A stretch of DNA of 15,245 nt from Burkholderiales bacterium RIFCSPHIGHO2_12_FULL_61_11 (GCA_001770785.1 MERZ01000340.1:1-15245); one strand, 5' to 3'. Positions 6,675 through 15,000 are shown, counted from the first letter of the stretch. The notes: generated by a model not told the origin, from the letters alone. Made by a program: numbers and translations.

Positions 6675-7040
6675 CTAGCCCCCGGCCCGCTTGGCGCCAA
6701 AGCCCTGCTTTTGCAGCGCCTGCAGCACCACCTCGCAGTGATCACCCTGCACTTCAATTACGCCGTCTTTCACCGTGCCCCCCGAGCCGCATGCCGCCCT
6801 GAGCTGCTTGCCCAGTTGCGCCATGGCCAGCGCATCGAGCGCCAGCCCCTTCACCAGCGTCACCGTCTTTCCGCCACGACCTTTGCTCTCCCTGAAAACG
6901 CGCACCACGCCAGCTGATTTTGGAGCGGCTTGAAGCTGCCTGCAAATGCAGCCCGCCATGGGCTGGCGGCAATCCGGACACATTCTTCCGGCATCGGTGG
7001 AATAAACCAGTCCGCTGCTTGAGAGATTTCTTTTCATCAT
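6675..7040 (-). CDS. yciH: SUI1/eIF1-like translation factor YciH
   Basis: This is a bacterial homologue of eukaryotic initiation factor eIF1. E. coli YciH is reported to influence initiation fidelity and stress translation, but its role is not fully settled. The 121-residue product has an N-terminal zinc-ribbon-like cysteine cluster (C21-P-D-C24 and C31-I-C33) and a SUI1 domain over about residues 45-118, with ESKGRGGKTVTLVKGL, ACGSGGTVKDGVIEVQGDH and the C-terminal LQKQGFGAKRAGG. Two adjacent ATGs (7040 and 7037) can start it, and neither has a strong Shine-Dalgarno sequence. It sits 21 bp downstream of the FHA gene and one base upstream of the DUF3820 start on the same strand, so the three look like one transcript. 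Confidence 0.93.
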   Translation of the reverse strand: MMKRNLSSSGLVYSTDAGRMCPDCRQPMAGCICRQLQAAPKSAGVVRVFRESKGRGGKTVTLVKGLALDALAMAQLGKQLRAACGSGGTVKDGVIEVQGDHCEVVLQALQKQGFGAKRAGG

Positions 7041-7061
7041 GAAATTATCGCGGCAGCCGCA

Positions 7062-7703
7062 TCACTTGCGCTTGAGTAAAAACGTCATCCTGGTTCCCGC
7101 CAGATCCAGCACGTCGTGGTGGTCCAACGCAATGGCTTGCGGCCCAATCGGCTGGTCATTGAGCGTGGGCGGCGTCTGGCCATGCATGCATGCCACATAG
7201 TAGCCGTCACGCCGGTGCGAAATGGACACCACGACAACACCCGGCTGGCCAAAAGTCGTCACCGCCTTGACCAGCGGAACCTCCAGCCCGGCAGAAGCGC
7301 CCGACAGCATTTCAAGACTGGCCAGCAGCGCGCCGCTGGTGCCTGCCAGGCCAATCGCGTCCAGCGGCATGGCCATGGTCTTGTTTTCGGTGCCGGGCTG
7401 CTCGCGCTTTGAGGCCGCCAGGAACTGGACTTTGAAATTGCCGATGGTGATGATGTCGTTGTCGCGAAGCAGTTGGCGACTTCTGATCATCTGGCCGTTG
7501 ATGTAGGTGCCGTTGGTGCTTGCGAGATCCTTGATGAACACATCGGCAATTCCCTCAAGTTCAAACACACAGTGCTCGCCGCTGACGAGCATGTTGGCAA
7601 ACACAATATCGTTGTGCGGCTTGCGGCCGAGCGTTGTCTGGTTATTTTGCAGATAAACGCGCTTGACTTCAACACCTTGAACCGATGCAATGAGTTGCGG
7701 CAT
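7062..7703 (-). CDS. FHA-domain protein with a degenerate second FHA-like repeat
   Basis: The product is a cytoplasmic phosphothreonine-binding adaptor; its partner is unknown. The start is set at the ATG at 7703 (MPQLIASVQG), which has AGGAAG 4 nt upstream. A start at 7739 is possible but lacks such a site. The 213 residues contain a textbook FHA domain at about 1-95: G26-R27, S41-x-x-H44 and STNGTYING with N64 and N69. A linker of about 30 residues follows. Residues about 128-213 repeat the same pattern in weakened form: FGQPG in place of the LGR motif, S160-I-S-H163 (SxxH kept), and TLNDQPIG at 180-187 in place of TYINGQ. No transmembrane segment or kinase domain is present. There is no type VI secretion or Ser/Thr kinase gene in view, so context gives no function. 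Confidence 0.88.
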   Translation of the reverse strand: MPQLIASVQGVEVKRVYLQNNQTTLGRKPHNDIVFANMLVSGEHCVFELEGIADVFIKDLASTNGTYINGQMIRSRQLLRDNDIITIGNFKVQFLAASKREQPGTENKTMAMPLDAIGLAGTSGALLASLEMLSGASAGLEVPLVKAVTTFGQPGVVVVSISHRRDGYYVACMHGQTPPTLNDQPIGPQAIALDHHDVLDLAGTRMTFLLKRK

Positions 7704-7755
7704 GGAACTTCCTGGGGGAACGTCGCCAGACACGCCCAATGCGGTGGCAATTTGT

Positions 7756-7784
7756 ATCGTAGCCTTTCAGCCCCAATGGTACAA
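7756..7784 (-). promoter_or_regulatory. Possible sigma70-type promoter for the FHA-yciH-DUF3820 operon
   Basis: On the minus strand, TTGTAC (7784-7779) and TACGAT (7761-7756) are spaced by 17 bp and lie about 50 bp before the FHA start codon. The -10 matches at 4 of 6 positions and the -35 at 3 of 6. The placement between two divergent genes supports it. It is inferred only from pattern. Confidence 0.3.
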
Positions 7785-7908
7785 GACTACGCCTCGGGAA
7801 AGCTGCCTCGAGCAACCCGAATCTGACCGCGAATGCCCTCCGATTAGCCCTGCTGGCGTCGCTACTGTAAGAACCCCCCTGGCGCGCCGACCAACACCGG
7901 AAGCCACA

Positions 7909-7977
7909 ATGGGCACCAAACCCACCGGACTGCGCTATTGCATGAACGGCGTGGCCATGAACTTCAAGGCGGCATGA
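7909..7977 (+). CDS. Possible 22-residue leader ORF overlapping msrA
   Basis: A short frame begins at ATG 7909 with GGAAG 5 nt upstream and encodes MGTKPTGLRYCMNGVAMNFK plus two alanines. Its TGA stop overlaps the msrA ATG at 7974 (ATGA). The good ribosome site and the stop/start overlap are what one expects of a coupled leader, but such an arrangement can arise by chance in a 200-bp gap. I recognise no family. Confidence 0.35.
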   Translation: MGTKPTGLRYCMNGVAMNFKAA

Positions 7978-8705
7978 TCATGCGTAACCCACTACTTCTA
8001 ATTGTCAGCGGCCTGATCGCCCTGTTTGCCTGGGTCTATGTGGGCGGCGGGATGAGCAGCAGCGCGGCTGCGGAGAACGCCGTCAGGTTGCCCACACCGG
8101 CGCTCGACACACCCGCGGCCACGCAGGCGGCGCGTGAGACCGCCGTGTTTGCAGGCGGCTGCTTCTGGGGTGTGCAGGCGGTCTTTCAGCACACAAAGGG
8201 CGTGCTGAATGCAGTGTCTGGCTACGCCGGTGGCGACAAGGCAAGCGCCAGCTACGAAGTGATTGGCTCAGGCCGCACCGGGCACGCAGAGTCAGTGCAA
8301 ATCACGTACGACCCGAAACAGGTTTCATACGGCAAGCTGCTGCAGATTTACTTTTCAGTGGCGCACGACCCGACCACGCTCAACCGCCAGGGCCCGGACT
8401 CGGGCACGCAGTACCGCTCTGTTATTTTTTACCAGGACGCCAGCCAGAAGCAGGTGGCCGAGGGCTACATCGCGCAGCTCGACGCAGCCAAGGTCTTCCC
8501 CGCCAAAATCGTGACCCAACTCACACCGCTCACGCCACCGCTCGCGTTCTACCCCGCCGAGGCCTACCACCAGGACTACGCCACGCTGAACCCGCGCCAG
8601 CCCTACATCGCGCGCTTTGACCTGCCGAAGATTGCCAACCTCAAAACCATGATGCCCGAGCTGTATCGCGACCAGCCGGTGCTGGTGTCGCAAGCGGGCA
8701 AATAG
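7974..8705 (+). CDS. msrA: Exported peptide-methionine (S)-S-oxide reductase MsrA, single cysteine
   Basis: MsrA reduces the S-epimer of methionine sulfoxide in proteins. The 243-residue product starts MIMRNPLLLIVSGLIALFAW, a charged-then-hydrophobic signal segment, followed by SSSAAAENA that offers a signal-peptidase-like AAA site. A periplasmic location is therefore likely. The catalytic motif AGGCFWG is present (C63), followed by SGYAGG, the TGHAESV segment, and FSVAHDPT-type and AEAYHQDY-type motifs. C63 is the only cysteine in the whole protein, so the resolving cysteines used by many MsrA proteins are absent. ATG 7980 is an alternative start with AAGG (7966-7969) 10 nt upstream; ATG 7974 is 4 nt from it. 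The gene is divergent from the FHA operon. No MsrB or thioredoxin-like partner is in the window. Confidence 0.93.
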   Translation: MIMRNPLLLIVSGLIALFAWVYVGGGMSSSAAAENAVRLPTPALDTPAATQAARETAVFAGGCFWGVQAVFQHTKGVLNAVSGYAGGDKASASYEVIGSGRTGHAESVQITYDPKQVSYGKLLQIYFSVAHDPTTLNRQGPDSGTQYRSVIFYQDASQKQVAEGYIAQLDAAKVFPAKIVTQLTPLTPPLAFYPAEAYHQDYATLNPRQPYIARFDLPKIANLKTMMPELYRDQPVLVSQAGK

Positions 8706-8711
8706 CGCGGG

Positions 8712-8724
8712 AAGCCGCCGGCTT
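8712..8724. other. Short GC hairpin after msrA
   Basis: AAGCC-gcc-GGCTT lies 7 bp after the msrA stop. It is a compact 5-bp stem without a following T-run, so at best it is a weak terminator candidate. The rest of the 107-bp gap to aroG shows only the aroG ribosome site and a loose GCTAT (8769-8773) / ATAGC (8793-8797) inverted pair. Confidence 0.25.
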
Positions 8725-8812
8725 GAACGTCGGCCACCGCCACGCCAGCGTCGCCAGGGTGTCCTGAGCTATAAAGGCACGGTCTGATCCCGATAGCAAA
8801 TGAAGGAGAACC

Positions 8813-9883
8813 ATGCCCACACCCATCTCGGACCTCCACATTGCCCGCGCCGACCCGCTGCCGGAACCCCGGCTGCTGCGTGCCGAACTGCCGGCGGGTG
8901 AGGCTGATGCCGAATTTATTGACGGGTCGCGCGCCGCCAGCCGCAACATTTTGCGCGGCCAGGACGACCGGCTGCTGGTTTTGGTCGGCCCCTGCTCTGT
9001 CCACGATCCCGAGTCGGCGCTGGAATACGCTGCGCGGCTGCGCAAGGTCGCCACGCGCCTGAACGAATCGCTGCTGCTGGTGATGCGCGTTTACTTTGAA
9101 AAACCGCGCACTCGCATGGGTTGGAAAGGCCTGATTTACGACCCGGGGCTGGACGGCCAGGGCGACATCGGCGAAGGTTTGTACGCTGCGCGGCGCATCC
9201 TGCTGGAATGCGCCCGTCTGCAAGTGCCGGCAGCCTCTGAAATTCTGGACCTGGTGACGCCGCAGTATTACGCCGAGCTGCTGACCTGGGGCGCCATCGG
9301 CGCCCGCACGGTGGAAAGCCCGCTGCACCGGCAGATGGCTTCAGCCCTGTCTGCGCCCGTGGGCTTCAAAAACGCCACCAACGGCAGCGTGGCCGCCGCC
9401 GTGGATGCCATCCATGTGGCCGCCCAGTCGCACCGCTTTCCCACCATTTCGCTCGACGGCAGGGCCATCGTCATCACGACCACCGGCAACCCCGACGGCC
9501 ACCTGGTGCTGCGCGGCGCCAGTGACGGGCCCAACTACGACGCCGCCAGCGTGGGCCGCGCCGCCGCGGCGCTGACCGAGTCCGGCCTGCCAGCGCGGCT
9601 GGTGATCGACTGCAGCCACGGCAACAGCAACAAGGACTACGCCAGACAGCCCATGGTGGCTGCCGACATTGCGCAGCAGATAGCAGGCGGTTCCAGCAGC
9701 ATCTGCGGCCTGATGCTGGAGAGCCACCTGATCGAGGGCCGGCAGGACATTGTGACTGGACTCCAGGGCCTGCTCTATGGGCAAAGCGTGACCGACGCCT
9801 GCATAGGCTGGGACGCCACCGTGGCCGTGCTGGAGCAACTGGCAGACGCCGTGCGCCAGCGCCGCGCCGGCACCCGCGCGTAG
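8813..9883 (+). CDS. aroG: Class I (AroG-type) 3-deoxy-7-phosphoheptulonate synthase
   Basis: This enzyme catalyses the first committed step of aromatic amino-acid synthesis, condensing phosphoenolpyruvate and erythrose 4-phosphate to DAHP. The 356-residue length is typical of class I-alpha enzymes. Motifs in order are LLVLVGPCSVHDP (GPCS 59-62), MRVYFEKPRTRMGWKGLI with R92 and K97, ASEILDLVTPQYYAELLTWGAIGART, GFKNATNG (K186) and DCSHGNSNKDY (D266-G270). The start ATG is preceded by AAGGAG at 8803-8808 with 4 nt spacing, the best ribosome site in the window. E. coli has three isozymes with different feedback control. The residues seen here fit the family but do not let me say which aromatic amino acid regulates this one. 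The Nudix gene follows after 8 bp and is probably co-transcribed. Confidence 0.96.
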   Translation: MPTPISDLHIARADPLPEPRLLRAELPAGEADAEFIDGSRAASRNILRGQDDRLLVLVGPCSVHDPESALEYAARLRKVATRLNESLLLVMRVYFEKPRTRMGWKGLIYDPGLDGQGDIGEGLYAARRILLECARLQVPAASEILDLVTPQYYAELLTWGAIGARTVESPLHRQMASALSAPVGFKNATNGSVAAAVDAIHVAAQSHRFPTISLDGRAIVITTTGNPDGHLVLRGASDGPNYDAASVGRAAAALTESGLPARLVIDCSHGNSNKDYARQPMVAADIAQQIAGGSSSICGLMLESHLIEGRQDIVTGLQGLLYGQSVTDACIGWDATVAVLEQLADAVRQRRAGTRA

Positions 9884-9891
9884 TTTTTCCC

Positions 9892-10551
9892 ATGCAGCGC
9901 GACGACCGGCTCAAAACCCTGATTCAGGACAAGCTGCGCGCCTTCCCGGTGCTGGCGGCCAGGGGTGATTTACACCACGCGGCGGCGGTGGCCGTGGTGA
10001 TTACCGACGAAGGCCTGGGTGCCGGTCTTGCGGGTTTGCCGCAACATGCGGCGTGGAGCACAGAGGCCGCGCTGATCGTGACGCGGCGCTCCAGCCAGTT
10101 GCGCAAACACGCAGGGCAGTGGGCCTTGCCGGGCGGGCGTATCGATGCCGGCGAAACCCCGGAACAAGCCGCCCTGCGCGAGTTGGCCGAAGAGGTACAC
10201 CTGCACCTCGACGCCGACGCCGTGCTGGGCCGGCTTGATGACTTTGTCACCCGCTCGGGTTTTGTTATCACCCCGGTCGTGGTCTGGGCCGACGCGGCGC
10301 AACACATCGCACCCAACCCGGCCGAGGTGGCCAGTATTCACCGCATCCCCGTCGCCGAGTTTTTGCGGGGCGACGCGCCCATGCTGGAGTGCGTTGCACA
10401 CAGCGAGCAGCTGGTGCTGCGCATGCCGGTCGGCAGCAACTGGATAGCCGCACCTACAGCGGCCATCCTCTACCAGTTCAGCGAGGTTTGCATAACGGGA
10501 CGGCCCACCCGCGTGGCGCATTTTGAGCAGCCGGTGTTTGCGTGGAAATAA
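9892..10551 (+). CDS. Nudix hydrolase, CoA-pyrophosphatase (NudL) type
   Basis: This is probably a cytoplasmic pyrophosphohydrolase acting on CoA or related nucleotides. The 219-residue protein has the Nudix box G82-x5-E88-x7-R96-E97-L-x-E100-E101, with catalytic E97, E100 and E101 all present. The usual glycine near its end is H103 instead. Just before it lies LIVTRRSSQLRKHAGQWALPGG, cited here in pieces LIVTRRSS and LRKHAGQWALPGG, which follows the CoA-hydrolase signature (LLTxRSxxLRxHxGxxxFPGG) closely. Substrate assignment is by family only. The start ATG is 8 bp after the aroG stop and has no visible Shine-Dalgarno sequence, so coupled translation is likely. It is convergent with the aminotransferase gene. 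Confidence 0.88.
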   Translation: MQRDDRLKTLIQDKLRAFPVLAARGDLHHAAAVAVVITDEGLGAGLAGLPQHAAWSTEAALIVTRRSSQLRKHAGQWALPGGRIDAGETPEQAALRELAEEVHLHLDADAVLGRLDDFVTRSGFVITPVVVWADAAQHIAPNPAEVASIHRIPVAEFLRGDAPMLECVAHSEQLVLRMPVGSNWIAAPTAAILYQFSEVCITGRPTRVAHFEQPVFAWK

Positions 10552-10599
10552 GCGCCTGATCAAGCTAGTTAACATTTGTTCGCTGCTTGAGGCATTCCA

Positions 10600-10617
10600 G
10601 AGTGAACGCGTTCACTC
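10600..10617. repeat. Perfect 18-bp palindrome between convergent genes
   Basis: GAGTGAACGCGTTCACTC is its own exact reverse complement. It can fold as a 7-bp stem with a CGCG loop, or bind a dimeric protein. It lies in the 92-bp gap between the ends of the Nudix and aminotransferase genes, where a bidirectional transcription stop would be expected. It is not followed by a T-run on either side, so an intrinsic terminator is not clear. Confidence 0.6.
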
Positions 10618-10643
10618 GCTGGGTTAGTTGAAGCGGTCGTCAG

Positions 10644-11840
10644 CTAAATCGCCCTCCCCAACCTACCCACCCCCTCCTCAATCTTCCCCACATCCGCCGT
10701 GGCAAAGCTGAGCCTGAAAGTCGCCGCATCCGGATGGCTCGCATAAAACGGCGCCCCCGGTACAAAGGCCACGCCCTTCTCAATCGCCCTCTTCGCAAAC
10801 TCGCCGGCGTCTTTCGTCTTGCCGCCCGCACCGGTCAGCCGCACCCAGAAGAACAGGCCGCCTTGCGGCTGCGTGAATTCAACTGCGTCGCCCAGCTCGC
10901 GCTTGAGCGCAGTGCCCATGGCCACAGCGCGCTCGCCATACACCTTGCGCACCTTGGCCAGGGTGGCGGGCATGCGCCCAGCTTTGAGGTATTGCGCGGC
11001 GGTGGCCTGGGCAAAGGTGCTGGTATGGGCATCGCTGAACTGTTTGCACATGGTGGCATTGGCCAGCAGCTCGGGCGGGGCAACCATCCAGCCGACGCGC
11101 AGCCCGGGCGACAGCACTTTGCTGAGCGATCCGCAATGCGCCAGCAGCTCGCGGCTGCCGGGAATGCTGTCGCTCAGCGCCAGCAGGCTGGGTGGCGGCG
11201 CCTTGCCAAAAAACAAATCGCCATAAGGGTCGTCCTCGACGATCAGGGTCTGGTGCTTCACGGCCATGGCCAGCACTTTGCTGCGGCGCTCGGCGCTCAG
11301 CGTGGCACCGCTCGGGTTGCCAAAGGTGGGAATCAGGTACACCAGCTTCGGTCTATGCTCGGCGATCAGCTGCTCCAGCTTGTCGGTCTGCACGCCGTGC
11401 GCATCAATGGGTGCGCTGATGAGCTCAGCGCCGTAAAGGCGAAAGCACTGAATGGTGGCCAGAAAAGTCGGGCCTTCCACGATCACTTTATCGCCGGGAG
11501 AAATCATGGTTTTACCCAGCAGGTCCAGCGCCTGCTGGCTGCCGGTGGTAACGATCAGGTCTTCAGCGGCCACGTCTTTCGCGCCCTTGCTGGCCATGAA
11601 CGCGACGAGCTGTTGGCGAAGTGGTTGATAGCCTTCGGTGGCACCGTACTGCAGCGCCGCGCCGGGGTCTTCAGTCAGTGCGGCGTTGACCGCTTGACGG
11701 ATGCCGTCCACATCAAACATGGCAGGGTCAGGAAAACCACCGGCAAAGCTGATGATGCCGGGCTTGCCCAGCAGTTTGAAAAGCTCGCGAATGGCGGAGG
11801 TTTCTACGTTGTTCAGGCGCTCGGCAAATGGCAGGGGCAT
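10644..11840 (-). CDS. PLP-dependent aminotransferase, class I/II fold (2-aminoadipate/aromatic type)
   Basis: A 398-residue fold-type I aminotransferase. The PLP-binding residues are all present: TTGSQQALDLLGK at about 98-110, N175 in PTFGNPSGA, D203/D204 and Y206 in VEDDPYGD, the Schiff-base lysine K241 in CGSLSKVLSPGLRVGW, and the substrate-carboxylate arginine in TFRLSFAT near the C-terminus. The N-terminal SFAGGFPDP and YGATEGYQPLR segments are typical of the LysN/Aro8-like group that transfers amino groups from 2-aminoadipate, aromatic or branched-chain amino acids to 2-oxoglutarate. The true substrate cannot be decided from sequence. There is no MocR-type DNA-binding N-terminus. The ATG has no strong ribosome site. 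It is divergent from the glutamate dehydrogenase gene, whose substrate/product pair (glutamate, 2-oxoglutarate) is shared by such aminotransferases. Confidence 0.92.
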   Translation of the reverse strand: MPLPFAERLNNVETSAIRELFKLLGKPGIISFAGGFPDPAMFDVDGIRQAVNAALTEDPGAALQYGATEGYQPLRQQLVAFMASKGAKDVAAEDLIVTTGSQQALDLLGKTMISPGDKVIVEGPTFLATIQCFRLYGAELISAPIDAHGVQTDKLEQLIAEHRPKLVYLIPTFGNPSGATLSAERRSKVLAMAVKHQTLIVEDDPYGDLFFGKAPPPSLLALSDSIPGSRELLAHCGSLSKVLSPGLRVGWMVAPPELLANATMCKQFSDAHTSTFAQATAAQYLKAGRMPATLAKVRKVYGERAVAMGTALKRELGDAVEFTQPQGGLFFWVRLTGAGGKTKDAGEFAKRAIEKGVAFVPGAPFYASHPDAATFRLSFATADVGKIEEGVGRLGRAI

Positions 11841-11904
11841 GGTACGGGTCTCACTTTCTACCCTGCATTGTCGCCAATTCAGTGGGTTGGTTTCATGGGC
11901 GATC

Positions 11905-11927
11905 GGCCACAGGGATTGAATGTGGCC
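11905..11927. promoter_or_regulatory. Inverted repeat in the aminotransferase-gdh divergent region
   Basis: GGCCACA (11905-11911) and TGTGGCC (11921-11927) form an exact 7-bp inverted repeat around a 9-nt centre. With one bulged base, the pairing extends to TCGG/CCGA. It sits between two divergently transcribed genes, where an operator or a leader hairpin is plausible. The rest of 11841-12049 holds no gene on either strand that I can support. The stretch from about 11970 to 12049 is noticeably richer in A and T than the coding sequence around it, as expected for promoter and leader DNA. Confidence 0.4.
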
Positions 11928-12049
11928 CGACCCCAGCCCAAACCCCGATGCAACTCCGGCATAAGCTCATGAATCGTCAAGACAAATCCACACAGGAATG
12001 CAATGACTCCCTAAAATTAACTGATACACAAGGTTTTTACGGAAAACAA

Positions 12050-15000
12050 ATGACATCGTCCCCTCTTGCTGAATTACTGAGCTACACGCAACTCCATGCC
12101 GGGCCTGCGGCCAATCGGCAAACCGGCTTTGTATCGGCCTACTTTGAAAATGCGGACCCTGACGAAATCGCAGCACGCAACCCCGCCACGCTGTACGCCA
12201 TTGCCAACGCACATTGGCGCTTGCTTGATACGCCGCGCGCCGTGCAGAGTGCCAACGTGCGCGTATTCAACCCCACATTGGCGGAAGACGGCTTCGTCAG
12301 CGAGCACACGGTGGTGCAAATCGTTCACGACAACATGCCGTTTCTGGTGGACTCGGTCACCATGGCCATCAATCGCAGCAATCGCACGGTGCACTGGATT
12401 ATTCATCCCTTGATCTGTGTTGCACGCGATGCACAGGGGAAAATTGCCTCGATCCAAAACGTGGCTACGGCCAACGCTGCCGGGCAAAAAGATTCCATTG
12501 AATCACTGATCCTGGTGGAATGCGACCGCATTGTCGCTGGCGCTGAGCGACAGGCCCTGGCCGATGAGTTGAACCGGGTGCTGGGCGATGTGCGAAACGC
12601 TGTGCATGACTGGGGGGCCATGCAAAAGCGGGTTGAGGCGGTTGCGGCTGCCTCTGAGAAATCACCGCTGACACCCGCCAACCAGCAGGAAGGAATTGAT
12701 TTTTTGCACTGGCTGGAAGACCGGCATTTCACCTTTCTGGGGGCGCGTGATTACGACCTGAAACGCGATGGCGATGCGGTGAGCCTGGTCGCCAGGCCTG
12801 ATACCGGCCTGGGCATTCTTCGGGGTGCCGTGCAGACTGCGGAAACACGCCTGCCGCCCGAGGCGGTTGAACGCATTGACTCCGATGAGCTGGTGCTGGT
12901 CACCAAAGCCATGACACGCGCCACAGTGCACCGACCGGCCTGGCTGGACTATCTTGCCGTCAAACGTTTTGATCAAGCGGGCCAGGTAGTGGGAGAGGCG
13001 CGTTTTCTGGGCTTGTACACATCAACGGCCTATTCCGCCCCGGTGTCTGAAATTCCCCAGGTGCGCCGACGCGCCGCTGATGTGTTGATCAACGCGGGTG
13101 CCATACCAGACAGCCATGCAGCCAAAACCCTGCAGTCCATTTTGGAGGCGTACCCGCGCGACGAACTGTTCCAGATTGATACGGCCACCCTCACTGAACA
13201 CGCCATCGGCATTTTGCGGCTGCAAGAACGCCAGCGCACGCGCCTGTTTTTGCGGCGCGATCCGTTTGGCCGCTATACCTCGGTCCAGGTATTTGTGCCG
13301 CGTGACCGCTACAACACCGAACTGCGCGTAAAAATTGGCAACGAGCTGATGGCCGCGCTGGATGGCCAGTCGCTCGAATTTACCCCCATGCTGACCGACA
13401 GCCCGATGGCGCGCATTCATTACCTGGTACGTGCCAAGGCGCATGCCCCGAAAAACATCAACCTGCCTGCGCTCGAAGCGCGCGTTGCCAAGCTGGCCCG
13501 GCGTTGGGAAGACGACTGCACCGCCGAGCTGCTGCATGCGCACGGTGAAGGCCAGGGCCTGGCGCTGGCGCAGCGCTTTGCCAACGCCTTCCCCGTGGCA
13601 TATCGGGAAGACTTCTCCGCGCTTGTCGGCGCGGAAGATGCCAATTTGCTGGCTGATTTGTCCAACACCTCGCCACTGGCCGTCAAACTGTACAGGCCAC
13701 TTGATGCGGCCGCGGGCAACCTGCGCTTCAAGATATACAACACATCAAAGGTGGCATTGTCGGACTCACTGCCGGTACTCGAACGAATGGGCGCGCGCGT
13801 GCTGGACGAGCAGTCCTACCCGATTGGCAACAAGGGAGCTGCCTTGTGGATTCATGACCTGGGCCTGCAACTGCCGGCCACGATTGAACTCTCCGCGGTG
13901 AAAGACCGCTTTGAGACCCTGTTTGCCCAGGCCTGGCGCGCTGAAGTAGAAAGTGACGATCTGAACAAGCTGGTGCTGTGCACCACGCTGGACGCGCGTG
14001 CCATTGCCGTGCTGCGCGCCTACACCCGCTACTTCAAGCAGTTGGGCTTTGCCTACAGCCAGAGTTACATTGAAGCCACGCTCAACAAAAACGCCGCCAT
14101 TGCCCAGGAAATTTCCGACCTCTTCACGGTGCGCTTCAGCACGGCCCATGTCGGGGATCGTGACGGCGCCCAGGAACAACTGGCGCAGCAAATTGAAACC
14201 CACCTGGATGACGTGGCAAGCCTGGACGAAGACCGCATCCTGCGGCAGTTTTTCGCCACTGTGCAGGCCACCCTACGCACCAACCTGTGGCAAACCACGG
14301 CCTCGGGTGAGCGCAAGCCCTATTTGAGTTTCAAGCTCAATCCGCACGCGGTGCCCGGCGTGCCCGAGCCCAAACCGCTGTTTGAAATCTGGGTCTATTC
14401 ACCACGCATGGAAGGCTTGCATTTGCGCAACGGGAAAGTGGCACGCGGTGGCATCCGCTGGTCTGACCGACCGGAAGATTTCCGCACTGAAATTCTGGGG
14501 CTGGTCAAGGCCCAGCAGGTCAAGAACACCGTCATCGTTCCGGTCGGCTCCAAGGGCGGTTTTGTGCTCAAAAATCCGCCGCCGGCCACTGACCGGGAGG
14601 CCTGGATGGCCGAGGGCGTGGCGTGCTACAAGCTGCTGCTGTGCGGGCTGCTGGACCTGACCGACAACATCGTCAAAGGTGCCATTGTGCCGCCCACCAA
14701 CGTGGTGCGCCATGACGTCGACGACCCCTACCTGGTGGTGGCGGCCGACAAAGGCACCGCCGCCTTCTCCGATATTGCCAACAGCGTGTCAGCCGACTAC
14801 GGCTTCTGGCTGGGCGACGCGTTTGCCTCGGGTGGCTCGGTGGGCTACGACCACAAGAAAATGGGCATCACGGCGCGCGGCGCGTGGGAATCCGTCAAGC
14901 GGCACTTCCGCGCCTTGTCCATCAACATCCAGACCACGCCATTCACCGTGGTGGGGATTGGCGACATGTCGGGTGACGTGTTTGGCAATGGCATGCTGCT

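Noticed and set aside
7690..7908. Upstream part of a 95-codon plus-strand frame running into msrA
   Set aside because: It overlaps the start of the FHA gene on the other strand and the likely divergent promoters, and has no family features. Only the last 22 codons, with their own ribosome site, were kept as a tentative leader.
10557..10590. Fourth copy of the dispersed repeat
   Set aside because: CAAGCTAGTT and CGCTGCTTGA only loosely resemble the repeat core; the match is too short and broken to support.
10734..11972. 412-codon open frame on the plus strand across the aminotransferase
   Set aside because: It runs antisense to a complete aminotransferase with every PLP residue in place. The translation has no domain signature and is a GC-driven shadow.
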